A stretch of DNA of 64,000 nucleotides from assembly GCF_011762125.1 (NCBI RefSeq), contig NZ_JAASQN010000001.1, forward strand, positions 124,001 to 188,000, given 5' to 3'. Under the pieces are notes generated by a model that was not told where the DNA came from, made no database searches, and worked only from the letters and a program-made list of their open reading frames with translations. This DNA comes from Sphingopyxis panaciterrae. GTDB lineage: Bacteria > Pseudomonadota > Alphaproteobacteria > Sphingomonadales > Sphingomonadaceae. Numbering within the stretch: position 1 is the first letter of the stretch; each line of letters starts with the position of its first letter. Below, piece after piece: positions 1-8,331 of the stretch. The translations under genes and the position numbers were made by a program.

Positions 1-713
1 TTGCTCGTCGCGATCAGCTTGCCATCGGGGCTGGCGAGGACGCGGATCGCGACCGGGTCGACGGGCTGCTCGGCGATTTTTTCGGCGGCTGCCGTATCCC
101 AGATCTGCACCCGCGGCGCCGACAGGTCGCCGACCCACAGTTCGCGGCCGCCCTTCGCCAGCGCCAGCCCTTCGGGCTTGCCGCCGACGGGAAGGTCGCG
201 CAGCTTCTTTGCGTCCGCGAGGTCCAGCACGCTCACCGTTCCCGATCCGATGTTCGCGACATAGGCGGTGCGGTTGCCGGGCGCGACGACGACCATATGC
301 GATCCCTTCTGCCCGGTGGCGATCGAGGTGACCGTGCCGTCGGGCGCAACCACCGCGATCGATTCGCTGCCCTCGGCCGTCGCGACGAGCCGCCCGTCGG
401 ACAGCCACAGCAGCCCGTGCGGGCGCTGGTTCGGGCTGAGGTCGATCGTCTTGACCTTCGTGCGCGCCGCGACGTCGAAAATGTCGATCGTCGTCCCGCC
501 ATAGGCGACCACCGCCGCCCGCTTGCCGTCGGGAGAAATCGCGATCTCATGCGGCATCTTGCCGGTAGGCAGCCGCGCCAGCTCCGCGCCCGAATCGAGC
601 CCGATGACGCTCAGCGTGTCCTCGCTCTTGTTGCCGACCAGCAAGGTCTCGGCTGCGGCAGGTGCGGCGGACAGCAGCAGCGGGGACAGAAGGATGGCGA
701 GGGCGCGGCGCAT
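1..713 (-). CDS. Exported YVTN-type beta-propeller repeat protein (3' end missing)
   Basis: This minus-strand frame starts at ATG 713-711 and stays open to the window edge, so at least 237 residues are present and the C-terminus is missing. The start MRRALAILLSPLLLSAAPAA is a signal peptide. After it come repeats of about 40 residues with the pattern 'VGNKSEDTLSVIGLDSG', 'ISPDGKRAAVVAYGGTTIDI' and 'YVANIGSGTVSVLDL', which is the YVTN/lactonase-like propeller signature. Proteins of this kind are periplasmic or extracellular and often bind partners or cofactors; the specific role cannot be read here. It is divergent from the peptide cassette that begins at 867, with about 150 bp between them. 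Family call is fairly sure, function unknown. Confidence 0.8.
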   Translation of the reverse strand, partial: MRRALAILLSPLLLSAAPAAAETLLVGNKSEDTLSVIGLDSGAELARLPTGKMPHEIAISPDGKRAAVVAYGGTTIDIFDVAARTKVKTIDLSPNQRPHGLLWLSDGRLVATAEGSESIAVVAPDGTVTSIATGQKGSHMVVVAPGNRTAYVANIGSGTVSVLDLADAKKLRDLPVGGKPEGLALAKGGRELWVGDLSAPRVQIWDTAAAEKIAEQPVDPVAIRVLASPDGKLIATS

Positions 714-866
714 GACGGGACTCCCGGTTGTTACGGGGGGGCAGCGTACAGCGGGGATCCCGTCAGGCAAGCGCGCATGGATTACGTTCTGTTAATTAGG
801 CGCGGCCCGGCGACCGTCATAGCTCTCCCGTGGCGGCACGTTCCGCCGCCGTTCAGAGGGGAGGGA

Positions 867-1013
867 ATGATGGGCCTGCCATCGATCGACATCAACGCAC
901 TGCCGCTGCTCGATACTGCGGTCGGCTTGTTCGGTTCGCTCGTCGCGCAGACGAGACCGGGATCGTCGGTTTTCGAAGTGACCGTCACGGTCGTCCTGAT
1001 CATCCACGATTGA
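867..1013 (+). CDS. Short hydrophobic peptide, candidate modified-peptide precursor
   Basis: A 48-codon ORF (47 residues if the second ATG at 870 is used). The purine-rich run GGGGAGGGA ends next to the first ATG, so the second ATG has the better Shine-Dalgarno spacing (about 6 nt). The N-terminal half (GLPSIDINALPLLDTAVGLF) looks like a leader helix. The last 16 residues are mostly beta-branched (VFEVTVTVVLIIHD) and end in His-Asp. There is no Cys, so a lanthipeptide or sactipeptide is unlikely, and there is no cleavable signal peptide. A 14-bp stem-loop follows at 1017-1051, then two enzyme-like genes, the usual layout of a precursor peptide with its maturation genes. I do not recognise the peptide; the RiPP idea is inference from layout. 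Confidence 0.6.
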   Translation: MMGLPSIDINALPLLDTAVGLFGSLVAQTRPGSSVFEVTVTVVLIIHD

Positions 1014-1016
1014 GGG

Positions 1017-1051
1017 GGATGCGCGGGCGGCCCGTTTCCGCCCGCGCATCC
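1017..1051 (+). terminator. Strong intercistronic stem-loop between peptide gene and enzyme genes
   Basis: GATGCGCGGGCGG at 1018-1030 pairs perfectly with CCGCCCGCGCATC at 1038-1050, one more G-C pair closes outside, and the loop is 7 nt (CCCGTTT). The run after it is CTTTGGGGG rather than a long T tract, so it is better read as a partial terminator or mRNA-stabilising hairpin than a full stop. It would raise peptide mRNA over the two downstream genes. Confidence 0.75.
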
Positions 1052-1066
1052 TTTGGGGGCAACGCC

Positions 1067-2044
1067 ATGACCGCTTCGCGTCACGACCATTTCCCCGTCG
1101 CCGATCTGCCCCGTCGCCAGCGGATGCGCGCTGCCGCGACGACGCTGGCCGAACGCTGGAAAGCGGAGGACGACGCGCCGGCCGGCGTGCGCGCCGCGAT
1201 CCGCGCGGTTGCGGATCTGCCGCCCGAACAGGCGATCGCCGCGTTCGCGCCTTGGCTGGGCGACACGCGCTGGCTGGAGGGCCGCCTTGGGCAAGCGCTC
1301 GACCTGCTCGCCGGCGATGACTTCGCGCGTCCGCCCTTGCGCCCCGTCGGCGGCGGCGCGTTCGGGGGGCTGTTGCTCGCCGAGGCCGGTCCGGTCCGGC
1401 TCACATTGCTGGTTCGGCCCGTCGAAGCCGGCGGCGGGGAAGAAGCCGCGCTTGCGCTTTTCGCGCCCGGCCGCGTGCGCCTCCGCATCCTCGCCACGGG
1501 CGGCGCCGCAGTTCGCTTCCATCATGTCGCGGTGACGGCGGCGGAGGAGGCGGGCGGCTTCACCGCCGCCGCCGCAAGTCCGTGCATCACCGGTAGGCCG
1601 CGCCCCCTCGTGACCGGCGAGACGTTGAGCCTCGACACCGCGCAGGAAGCGATTTCGCTGACCGGCGGCAGCGGCGATGTGCTGATGCTCGAAATGGCGG
1701 TCCAGCCGCCGTCGCCGCTCCCCGTTCGCGCCTATGACGTTGGCAGTGGCCGCCTTGTCCATGTTTCGGCATCGCGCCGCGACAGCAGCTTTCGCGGCAT
1801 GGCGCTCGCGCTGCTCGGGGCGTTCGGCCGCACCGACGCGACGCCGCTCTTCGCCGCCGAAACCGCGAGCGAGGATTTCGCCGCGCGCTGGCATGCGATG
1901 CGCGAACTCGTCGCGCTCGATCCCGCCGCCGCGCATCCGCATCTCGCGCACATGGCGGCGTCGGATCCGCATCCCGAAGTGCGCCGCGCCGCCGCCGCGA
2001 CGCTCGCGTTTTTCACGAAAGAATCCGCGCCATGCCCCGCCTGA
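1067..2044 (+). CDS. Unknown 325-residue protein with C-terminal HEAT-like repeat, partner of the peptide gene
   Basis: Starts at ATG 1067, 53 nt after the peptide stop and just after the stem-loop. The larger upstream open frame runs antisense-free through the peptide region and is not used. The protein is cytosolic by sequence, with no signal or membrane segment. Residues about 15-85 are helical; 95-160 are strand-rich (GGLLLAEAGPVRLTLLVRPV, VRLRILATGGAAVRFHHVAV); 185-235 are again strand-rich; 275-316 form a HEAT-like helical pair (AHPHLAHMAASDPHPEVRRA). I recognise no catalytic motif. It overlaps the next gene by 13 nt, so the two are translationally coupled and probably act together. A substrate-binding or scaffold subunit for the cupin partner is a reasonable guess only. 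Confidence 0.75.
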   Translation: MTASRHDHFPVADLPRRQRMRAAATTLAERWKAEDDAPAGVRAAIRAVADLPPEQAIAAFAPWLGDTRWLEGRLGQALDLLAGDDFARPPLRPVGGGAFGGLLLAEAGPVRLTLLVRPVEAGGGEEAALALFAPGRVRLRILATGGAAVRFHHVAVTAAEEAGGFTAAAASPCITGRPRPLVTGETLSLDTAQEAISLTGGSGDVLMLEMAVQPPSPLPVRAYDVGSGRLVHVSASRRDSSFRGMALALLGAFGRTDATPLFAAETASEDFAARWHAMRELVALDPAAAHPHLAHMAASDPHPEVRRAAAATLAFFTKESAPCPA

Positions 2045-2931
2045 TCGATCCGCCCGCCGGCTGCGTCCTCGATCTTGAGGAGGTCGCGGCGCGCCTTGAC
2101 GAGAGCGGCGTCAATCTCGCCGACGAAGCCAGCCTCGCGCGCTGCACCGGCTTGCTCGCCGGGCTGGCGCGTAACCGCGACTTCCTTGCCGACCGCGTCC
2201 TTGCCGAGCTCAAGGCAAGCTACAAGGATCAGCTTGAAACCAACCGCTATTCGGCGCAGGTCTTCCTGCTTCACCGCAGCCCGCGCGGCTATTTTCTCCG
2301 CGCCAATATGTGGCCCGCGGAGCGCGACGCGGCCTATGCCGCCAGCGGCCCCACCGCCTTCGCCTATGGCCTGCCGCACGACCATAATTTCCATTTCCTG
2401 ACCACCGGCTATTTCGGCCCCGGCTATGTCAGCGACTATTATGATTATGATCCCGAAGCTGTCGACGGCCGGCTCGGCGAGCCGCTGAACCTTAAATTTG
2501 TCGAGCGCAGCACCCTCGATGAAGGCAAGATGATGCTCTACCGCGCCCACCGCGACATCCACAGCCAGTTGCCGCCCGAAAGCCTGTCGGTCAGCCTCAA
2601 CATCATGGACGAGGGCGAACATATCCCCTGGCGCGACCAATATATCGTCGATCTTGGCCGGAAAACGGGCGGACGCGGCACCATCGTGAGGCGCCCGACG
2701 CTGACCCCCGGCGAAATGCTGCTGCGCTGCGCGGTGCATTTGACCGAAAACGGCCGCGACATCGCCGAACAGTTCGCCGGAGCGCATCCGGTGCCAAGGG
2801 TGCGCGCCAACGCGATCGCGGCGCTCGCGGCGCTGGCCGGGGGAACGGAAAGGGCCGCGGTGCTGGAGCGCGGCGTGGCAGATACGGATGCACGGGTGCG
2901 CGACGATTGCCGGCGCTGGCTGGCGCTTTGA
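2032..2931 (+). CDS. Cysteine-dioxygenase-like cupin with C-terminal HEAT-like repeats
   Basis: A 299-residue protein beginning inside the end of the previous gene. The central part carries LPHDHNFHFLTTGYFGPGY (residues 114-132), and after a strand-rich stretch GKMMLYRAHRDIH (165-177) followed by SLSVSLNIM (184-192). Spacing and wording recall the H-x-H...H metal site of cysteine dioxygenase-type cupins, with His116, His118 and His173 or His177 as likely iron ligands. Residues about 227-299 are HEAT-like (VPRVRANAIAALAALAG, DARVRDDCRRWLAL), echoing the tail of its partner. The cupin call is inference from motif spacing. With a Cys-less peptide upstream, the substrate would not be a peptide cysteine; an oxygenase acting on another side chain, or a small-molecule enzyme, are both possible. 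Confidence 0.65.
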   Translation: MPRLIDPPAGCVLDLEEVAARLDESGVNLADEASLARCTGLLAGLARNRDFLADRVLAELKASYKDQLETNRYSAQVFLLHRSPRGYFLRANMWPAERDAAYAASGPTAFAYGLPHDHNFHFLTTGYFGPGYVSDYYDYDPEAVDGRLGEPLNLKFVERSTLDEGKMMLYRAHRDIHSQLPPESLSVSLNIMDEGEHIPWRDQYIVDLGRKTGGRGTIVRRPTLTPGEMLLRCAVHLTENGRDIAEQFAGAHPVPRVRANAIAALAALAGGTERAAVLERGVADTDARVRDDCRRWLAL

Positions 2932-3008
2932 TCACAGGCGCGGCGCGGCTTGCATCGATTGCACAGCCGGCGGAAGAATGGCCGGTTTGGGGGTGGGGAG
3001 GGGACATA

Positions 3009-3090
3009 TAGCCCTCTCCCCTTCAGGGGAGAGGGTTGGGAGAGGGGGACACGGCAAGCCTCCGTATCTCTCCCCTGAAGGGGAGAGAGC
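3009..3090. repeat. Inverted repeat pair of CTCTCCCCTTCAGGGGAGAG type
   Basis: Two hairpin units, CCTCTCCCCTTCAGGGGAGAGG at about 3010-3031 and TCTCTCCCCTGAAGGGGAGAGA at about 3067-3088, lie in the gap after the cupin gene. They belong to the pyrimidine/purine palindromes seen again at 8341-8445 and 26641-26676 and may terminate transcription from either side. Each unit is quoted only in part by its arms. Confidence 0.7.
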
Positions 3091-3125
3091 AATCCGGGGA
3101 ACGACCGCTTCCCATTCTCTCCCCT

Positions 3126-3220
3126 CGTCATCCCGGGCTTGACCCGGGATCCCGCTTTTTTTGGGGGGCGCCGGCAGTTTCGGCATCAAGCGGGACCCCG
3201 GATCAAGTCCGGGGTGACGA
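3126..3220. repeat. Dispersed palindromic repeat, CCCGGxxTTGAxCCGGG family (copy 1)
   Basis: The left arm starts CGTCATCCCGGGCTTGACC and the right arm ends ATCAAGTCCGGGGTGACG, so the 95-bp unit can fold into a long hairpin with AAGCGGGA/TCCCGCTT extending it. Further copies stand at 9923-9995 and 30520-30611, with a half copy near 16281. It is an intergenic REP-like family; no gene lies between 2932 and 3293. Confidence 0.8.
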
Positions 3221-3293
3221 AAAAGGGGAACGGCAACTAACGCGCACGTCGGTCCTTGCTGACAGCGCGGCTTTCCGCTGCTAACGGGCCGCC

Positions 3294-5117
3294 ATGACAA
3301 CTCCGCTTTCGCATATCCGCAACTTCTCCATCATCGCGCACATCGATCATGGCAAGTCGACGCTCGCCGACCGGCTGATCCAGTTCACCGGCGGACTGAC
3401 CGCGCGCGAGATGTCGGCGCAAGTCCTTGATAATATGGACATCGAAAAGGAGCGCGGGATCACGATCAAGGCGCAGACGGTGCGCCTGAAATATACCGCG
3501 AAGGACGGCGAGACCTATGAGCTCAACCTGATGGACACGCCGGGCCACGTCGACTTCGCTTATGAGGTGTCACGGTCGCTCGCGGCGTGCGAGGGCGCTT
3601 TGCTCGTCGTCGACGCCGCGCAGGGGGTGGAGGCGCAGACGCTCGCCAACGTCTATCAGTCGATCGAGCATGATCATGAGATCGTGCCGGTGATCAACAA
3701 GATCGACCTGCCCGCGGCCGACGTCGACAAGGTGAAGGCCGAGATCGAGGATATCATCGGCCTGCCCGCCGACGAGGCGGTGCTCGCCTCCGCGAAGGCC
3801 GGTATCGGGATCGAGGAAGCGCTCGAAGCGATCGTCACGAAAATTCCGCCGCCGAAGGGCGACGTTGCGGCGCCCTTGCTCGCGATGCTCGTCGACAGCT
3901 GGTACGATCCCTATCTGGGCGTCGTCATCCTTGTCCGCGTCGTCGACGGCGTGCTGAAAAAAGGCCAGCAGATCAAGTTCATGCAGGCGGGCACCACCCA
4001 CCTCATCGACCGCGTCGGCTGTTTCACGCCGAAGCGCGAGGAACTGACCGAGATCGGCGCCGGCGAGATCGGCTTCATCACCGCGCAGATCAAGGACGTC
4101 GCGCAGGCGCGCGTTGGCGACACGGTCACCGACGCCAAGAAACCCGCCGCGGCGCCGCTGCCGGGGTTCAAGGAAGTCCAGCCGGTCGTGTTCTGCGGCC
4201 TGTTTCCGACCGATGCCAACGACTTCGAAAAGCTGCGCGAGAGTATCCAGAAGCTCCGCCTCAACGATGCGTCGTTCAGTTTCGAGATGGAAAGCTCGGC
4301 GGCGCTCGGCTTCGGCTTCCGCTGCGGTTTCCTCGGCCTGCTCCATCTGGAGATCATTCAGGAGCGGCTGACCCGCGAATATGACCTCGACCTGATCACC
4401 ACCGCGCCGTCGGTGGTGTACAAGCTGAAGCTCGGCCACACCAAGAATGAGGCGGCGAAGGAGATTGAACTCCACAACCCCGCCGACATGCCCGATCCGA
4501 ACCGCATCGACGAGATTCAGGAGCCGTGGATCGAGGCGGTGATTTACGTTCCCGACGACTATCTCGGCCCGATCCTGAAGCTGTGTCAGGACCGCCGCGG
4601 GGTACAGAAGAATCTGACCTATGTGGGCGGGCGTGCGCAGATCACCTATGAACTGCCGCTCAACGAAGTGGTGTTCGATTTCTATGACCGGCTGAAGAGC
4701 ATCAGCCGCGGTTACGCCAGCTTCGACTATCACCAGATCGGCCACCGCCCCGGCGACCTTGTCAAGATGAGCATCCTCGTCAACAACGAGCCGGTCGACG
4801 CGCTCTCGATGATCGTCCACCGCGGCTCGGCGGAAAGCCGCGGCCGCGGGATGTGCGAGCGGCTGAAGGACCTGATCCCGCGCCATATGTTCAAGATCCC
4901 GATCCAGGCCGCGATCGGCGGCAAGGTGATCGCCCGCGAAACCATCGCCGCGCTGCGCAAGGACGTGACCGCCAAATGCTATGGCGGCGACGCAACCCGC
5001 AAGAAAAAGCTGCTGGAAAAGCAGAAGGAAGGCAAAAAGCGGATGCGCGAATATGGCAATGTGAATATTCCGCAGGAAGCCTTCATCGCGGCGCTGCGCA
5101 TGGGCGACGACGCCTGA
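3294..5117 (+). CDS. lepA: Elongation factor 4 (LepA), ribosome-associated GTPase
   Basis: A 607-residue protein, the normal LepA length (about 600). It opens with the translational GTPase P-loop region [18 protein letters not shown], followed by switch [10 protein letters not shown] and the NKID guanine motif. The C-terminal LepA-specific domain is intact, with [20 protein letters not shown] and the basic tail [19 protein letters not shown]. LepA acts in the cytoplasm on stalled or maturing ribosomes. The start at ATG 3294 gives the usual short lead ([10 protein letters not shown]) before the G domain. It stands alone, with a repeat-rich gap upstream. Identification is secure. Confidence 0.98.
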   Translation: MTTPLSHIRNFSIIAHIDHGKSTLADRLIQFTGGLTAREMSAQVLDNMDIEKERGITIKAQTVRLKYTAKDGETYELNLMDTPGHVDFAYEVSRSLAACEGALLVVDAAQGVEAQTLANVYQSIEHDHEIVPVINKIDLPAADVDKVKAEIEDIIGLPADEAVLASAKAGIGIEEALEAIVTKIPPPKGDVAAPLLAMLVDSWYDPYLGVVILVRVVDGVLKKGQQIKFMQAGTTHLIDRVGCFTPKREELTEIGAGEIGFITAQIKDVAQARVGDTVTDAKKPAAAPLPGFKEVQPVVFCGLFPTDANDFEKLRESIQKLRLNDASFSFEMESSAALGFGFRCGFLGLLHLEIIQERLTREYDLDLITTAPSVVYKLKLGHTKNEAAKEIELHNPADMPDPNRIDEIQEPWIEAVIYVPDDYLGPILKLCQDRRGVQKNLTYVGGRAQITYELPLNEVVFDFYDRLKSISRGYASFDYHQIGHRPGDLVKMSILVNNEPVDALSMIVHRGSAESRGRGMCERLKDLIPRHMFKIPIQAAIGGKVIARETIAALRKDVTAKCYGGDATRKKKLLEKQKEGKKRMREYGNVNIPQEAFIAALRMGDDA

Positions 5118-5285
5118 CCCCGATCCTCATTCTGGTCCCTCCCGCCGCCGCGGTCCACACGCGGTGACGGGAGGGTGGGGTGTGGACCCGGTGCTGCAGA
5201 AGATCGCTCCGCCTCCACGCCAATGCGATTAGCAGGCGCGGCGCGCAGCGGTGGTGATCGCGATCACAGCGCTGCGGCACGCACG

Positions 5286-5318
5286 AAAAAGGGCGCCGCG
5301 GACAAGCCTGCGGCGCCC
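5286..5318 (-). terminator. Rho-independent terminator of the small lipoprotein gene
   Basis: GGGCGCCGC (5291-5299) and GCGGCGCCC (5310-5318) form a perfect stem. On the minus strand the stem is followed by TTTTT (complement of 5286-5290), as expected downstream of the gene at 5351-5644. Between lepA and this point nothing else is seen. Confidence 0.8.
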
Positions 5319-5350
5319 CGCTTCCGGCCCCTCGGGCGAGGGGTGGAAGG

Positions 5351-5644
5351 TTATTTCTTCGCGGGCGGCGGCGGGGCCTGCGTGTCGCCGATGCCGCTTT
5401 CCGACGGAGCGATCTCGCCATTGTCGTCCATGGCGTTGGCCTTTTCCTCGCCCTTTTCCTCGACGACGTCAGCCTTGTTTTCCATGGCTTCCTTCGCCGG
5501 GCCGGCGGGCATCGCGTCTGCCTGATCGTCGATGGCGTCGGCCTGGGCCTCCGCCTGATCTTCGACCTTGTCGGCCGCCGGGCTCTGGCACGCGCCGAGC
5601 GCGAGGGCTGAGGTGGCGGCGAGGGCGATAACAAACTTGCGCAT
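5351..5644 (-). CDS. Small acidic lipoprotein
   Basis: A 97-residue protein when started at ATG 5644 (MRKFVIALAATSALALGACQ). An upstream in-frame ATG at 5722 would add 26 residues before the signal and is rejected. The signal peptide ends in a lipobox (LGAC), so Cys19 should be lipidated. The mature part is Glu/Asp/Ala-rich (DQAEAQADAIDDQADAMPAG) with a helical heptad look and a proline-rich tail (APPPPAKK). Such small acidic lipoproteins are common in sphingomonads; their function is unknown. A clear terminator follows. It is convergent with lepA. Confidence 0.8.
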   Translation of the reverse strand: MRKFVIALAATSALALGACQSPAADKVEDQAEAQADAIDDQADAMPAGPAKEAMENKADVVEEKGEEKANAMDDNGEIAPSESGIGDTQAPPPPAKK

Positions 5645-5785
5645 ATCGAGTGACTCCCAAAGTTGACTCGGGGGCTTAACGCGGGGTGAACGCCAGAGTT
5701 GCAATATATTTGTCATTCGCACCCAAGCGCCGCAATTTTCACGATGGAATTTAGTGGGTTAGCGGGATAGAAAGCGGGGCACACA

Positions 5786-5812
5786 CAAAAAGAGGGCGCC
5801 GGGGCGCCCTCT
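5786..5812 (-). terminator. Rho-independent terminator of sciP
   Basis: AGAGGGCGCC (5791-5800) and GGCGCCCTCT (5803-5812) pair perfectly around a 2-nt loop, and AAAA at 5787-5790 gives a T tract on the minus strand. It sits 27 nt after the sciP stop codon. Confidence 0.85.
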
Positions 5813-5838
5813 TCGATCGTTCGTCGCGTCTTGCCGCG

Positions 5839-6138
5839 TCAGAAGCGCTGCTGGCGCTCATAGAGGTCGCGGTAGTGCTGGATGCGCGTCACGCGCAGTC
5901 CGGGCATGCCGCTGCGGTCGATCGACCGCTGCCAGCTCGCGAATTCCTCGAGCGTCAGGCCGTAACGCTCGCAGGCTTCATCGACGGTCAGGAGACCGCC
6001 GTTGACCGCCGCGACGACCTCGGCCTTGCGGCGGACGACCCAGCGCGTGGTGGTGGGCGGCGGCAGCGAGTCGAGCGTCAGCGGCTCCCCAAGGGGGCCG
6101 ATGACCTGTGCGGGCCGGATTTTCTGGTTTTCAATCAT
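5839..6138 (-). CDS. sciP: SciP, small CtrA inhibitory protein (DUF1153)
   Basis: A 99-residue protein with the family's near-invariant start MIENQKIRPAQVIGPLGEP and the helix-turn-helix core TTRWVVRRKAEVVAAVNGGL, ending MPGLRVTRIQHYRDLYE. In Caulobacter, SciP binds CtrA and blocks its activation of promoters after cell division; the very close sequence supports the same role here. An alternative start two codons upstream (6144) is possible, but MIEN is the family start. The gene lies directly after a 127-codon ORF on the same strand with almost no gap and is followed by a terminator. Identification is secure. Confidence 0.95.
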   Translation of the reverse strand: MIENQKIRPAQVIGPLGEPLTLDSLPPPTTTRWVVRRKAEVVAAVNGGLLTVDEACERYGLTLEEFASWQRSIDRSGMPGLRVTRIQHYRDLYERQQRF

Positions 6139-6140
6139 GT

Positions 6141-6524
6141 TCATTCCATCGTTTCAACGTCGGGGGGGATCGGGTTGACCGACGCCGACCGTTGTGGAGC
6201 AGAGGGATTCAACATCGGCTGAAATCCTCTGGTAAACAGGTTGTTCATAGTTTCGGGCAAGGCGTTCACATCATGCGACAGATCGAAGAATCGAACGGGT
6301 CGTGATGCATTTCGTTCCTCGGTCGCTGTCGCCGCACCCAGATAATGGCGGAGCGCGCCAAGCATCGCGGTGTGCGATTCGCGATTCGATCGCGTCCGCA
6401 GCATCCGCACCGTCGGCAGCATCGCCTGGCGCGCGCTCGAAACGGCCAAGATGATGTCGAAACCGGGGTTCGACAGGCTGGAAGCACCCGTAAGGCGCGG
6501 AAGATCGGACGGGGCGATGTTCAT
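6141..6524 (-). CDS. Hypothetical 127-residue protein upstream of sciP
   Basis: The ORF starts MNIAPSDLPRLTGASSLS and ends about where sciP begins (its TGA abuts the first possible sciP ATG), so the two would be co-transcribed. The first 60 codons have the GC-rich third positions typical of this genome, while the last 50 are less biased. I see no known domain, signal or membrane segment. Residues 24-60 (DIILAVSSARQAMLPTVRML) could form helices. The plus-strand frames across the same stretch lack a start signal and look like shadows. It may be a real small gene or part of the sciP leader. Confidence 0.5.
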   Translation of the reverse strand: MNIAPSDLPRLTGASSLSNPGFDIILAVSSARQAMLPTVRMLRTRSNRESHTAMLGALRHYLGAATATEERNASRPVRFFDLSHDVNALPETMNNLFTRGFQPMLNPSAPQRSASVNPIPPDVETME

Positions 6525-6534
6525 GCGACTCGTA

Positions 6535-6597
6535 TTAGCGAAGACCAGCTAAGGTCCAGTAAATGCCCATTTCAGAGCTTGTTAGCGAAGCTTAACC
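6535..6597 (-). promoter_or_regulatory. Candidate CtrA half-site and repeated TTAGCGAAG motif upstream of the sciP operon
   Basis: GTTA at 6581-6584, seven bases, then TTAACC (6592-6597) resembles the CtrA box TTAA-N7-TTAACC with a weak left half. The 9-mer TTAGCGAAG occurs twice, at 6535-6543 and 6582-6590. In Caulobacter sciP is under CtrA control, so a site here would make sense, but this is motif matching only. The segment also lies just upstream of mnmA on the other strand. Confidence 0.35.
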
Positions 6598-6657
6598 CCC
6601 GTCAACATTTTGACAGGCGCGGCGGAAAAGCTGGCATTTTTGCGTCCGCATCCCTAG

Positions 6658-7803
6658 ATGGCGCGGATCATGGCCACGGTAATTTCCCCTCCCGGACTTG
6701 TTCAGGGCGACTTTCAGCTCGGCGCGCCGCTCAAGGATCGGCGAATCGTCGTCGCGATGTCGGGCGGGGTCGATTCGAGCGTCGTCGCCGCGCTGGCAGC
6801 GCGATCGGGCGCCGAGGTGATCGGCGTCACGTTGCAGCTGTACGACCATGGCGCAAAGGCGAAGCGCGTCGGCGCCTGCTGCGCGGGGCAGGATATTCGC
6901 GACGCGCGCGCGGTCGCCGACCGGCTGGGCTTCGCACACCATGTCCACGATCATGAAAGCCGCTTTCGCGACACGGTGATCGACCAGTTTGCCGACGAAT
7001 ATCTGGCGGGACGGACGCCGATCCCATGCGTCCGCTGCAATATGGGGGTGAAGTTCACCGACTTGTTCCAGCTTGCGAAGGACCTGGGTGCCGATTGCCT
7101 CGCGACCGGCCATTATGTCCGGCGCGTGATGGGGCCTGCGGGGGCCGAACTGCACCGCGCGGTCGACCCGGCGCGCGACCAGAGCTATTTCCTGTTCGCG
7201 ACGACGCAGGAACAGCTGGATTTCCTGCGCTTCCCCCTGGGCGGGCTGGAAAAGAGCGTGGTGCGCGAGATCGCCCGCGAGCTGGGGCTGGGCGTCGCCG
7301 CCAAGCCCGACAGCCAGGACATCTGCTTCGTTCCCGACGGCGATTATGCGACGCTGGTACGCAAACTGCGTCCCGATGCCGACGACCAGGGCGAGATCGT
7401 CCATGTCGACGGGACGGTGCTGGGCGCCCACAGGGGGCTGATCCATTATACCGTCGGCCAGCGGCGCGGGATCGACATCGGCGGGCAGGCCGAGCCGCTC
7501 TATGTCGTGCGGCTCGACGCCGCAGCGAAGCAGGTCGTGGTCGGCCCGCGGCGCGCGCTTGCGGTGTCGGGCGCGCAGCTTGGCGAGGCCAATTGGCTTG
7601 GCGATGTCGAGGGCCGCGACGTGCTGGCGAAGGTGCGCAGCATGGCGCGGCCGGTGCCGGCGCGCGTCGCGGGCGACAGGCTGATTTTCGCGGCGCCCGA
7701 ATATGGCGTCGCGCCGGGGCAGGCGGCGGTGCTCTATGATGCCGCCGACGAAAGCCGGGTGCTCGGCGGCGGGTGGATCGAGGCGACCTTCGCGGCGGAA
7801 TAG
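6658..7803 (+). CDS. mnmA: tRNA-specific 2-thiouridylase MnmA
   Basis: A 381-residue ATP pyrophosphatase that thiolates U34 of tRNA Lys, Glu and Gln. The P-loop [17 protein letters not shown] is near residue 32. The catalytic Cys lies in [14 protein letters not shown], and the second Cys in [14 protein letters not shown]; the ATGHY motif and the RDQSYFLF loop are also present. The C-terminal part has the MnmA beta-barrel ([14 protein letters not shown]). ATG 6658 is the first start; ATG 6670 would also fit. Length agrees with the family. Cytoplasmic, stand-alone gene. Identification is secure. Confidence 0.97.
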   Translation: MARIMATVISPPGLVQGDFQLGAPLKDRRIVVAMSGGVDSSVVAALAARSGAEVIGVTLQLYDHGAKAKRVGACCAGQDIRDARAVADRLGFAHHVHDHESRFRDTVIDQFADEYLAGRTPIPCVRCNMGVKFTDLFQLAKDLGADCLATGHYVRRVMGPAGAELHRAVDPARDQSYFLFATTQEQLDFLRFPLGGLEKSVVREIARELGLGVAAKPDSQDICFVPDGDYATLVRKLRPDADDQGEIVHVDGTVLGAHRGLIHYTVGQRRGIDIGGQAEPLYVVRLDAAAKQVVVGPRRALAVSGAQLGEANWLGDVEGRDVLAKVRSMARPVPARVAGDRLIFAAPEYGVAPGQAAVLYDAADESRVLGGGWIEATFAAE

Positions 7804-7854
7804 ATTGAACTTTCGTCCCCGATGCCGCAGCCTGCGGACAGATTGGGGAGAAGA

Positions 7855-8286
7855 ATGATGGTCAATTGGGTCTTGCGCGGTGCCGTCCTGCTGTGGGCGC
7901 TGTTTTTCGTCATCGTCGGGGCGCGGGGGCTGCTCGATCCCGCCAGCTATACCGAAACATTCGGCATATTGGTCGAGGGCCCCGCGACCAACACGATCCG
8001 TGCCGACCTGTCGGCCTTTTTCCTCGTCGCGGCGGGCGCCGCGGCGCTCGGCGCACTGGTGCCGGGCTGGCTGCGCGCGCTGCTCGTGCCCGCCGCGCTT
8101 TACGGGACCGCGCTCGTCGGCCGCTTGTTCGGCGTGGCGAGCGGCGATCCGGTCAATACGGGCATTATCCAGGCGATGATCATCGAGGCGCTGACCGTCG
8201 CGTTGATGATCGGCAGCTGGTGGGTGCTGTCGCGGCCGCAAGCTGCCGCTGGATCGGGTGAGGCATCAGTGGATACGGTGCATTGA
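7855..8286 (+). CDS. Four-helix integral membrane protein (DUF4345-like)
   Basis: Starts at ATG 7855, preceded by GGGGAGAAG, giving 143 residues. Hydrophobic segments lie at about residues 5-25, 45-65, 70-92 and 103-125 (VLRGAVLLWALFFVIVGARG, DLSAFFLVAAGAAALGALVP), so it is an inner-membrane protein of four helices. The helix layout recalls the DUF4345 family; no function is known. It follows mnmA by 51 nt and may be co-transcribed with it. Confidence 0.75.
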   Translation: MMVNWVLRGAVLLWALFFVIVGARGLLDPASYTETFGILVEGPATNTIRADLSAFFLVAAGAAALGALVPGWLRALLVPAALYGTALVGRLFGVASGDPVNTGIIQAMIIEALTVALMIGSWWVLSRPQAAAGSGEASVDTVH

Positions 8287-8331
8287 GCTGTCTGCGGGCG
8301 GGGTTGTGAAAGCGACCGGTTTCGGCCGGGA

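Noticed and set aside
782..1972. A 396-codon minus-strand frame across the peptide cassette
   Set aside because: It is Arg/His/Gly-rich shadow sequence. The plus-strand genes have sensible domains, overlap and spacing.
2032..2931. Reading the cupin gene as a true cysteine dioxygenase
   Set aside because: The H-x-H...H spacing is similar, but the extra HEAT-like tail, the coupled partner gene and the peptide gene argue against simple cysteine catabolism. Only a fold-level likeness is claimed.
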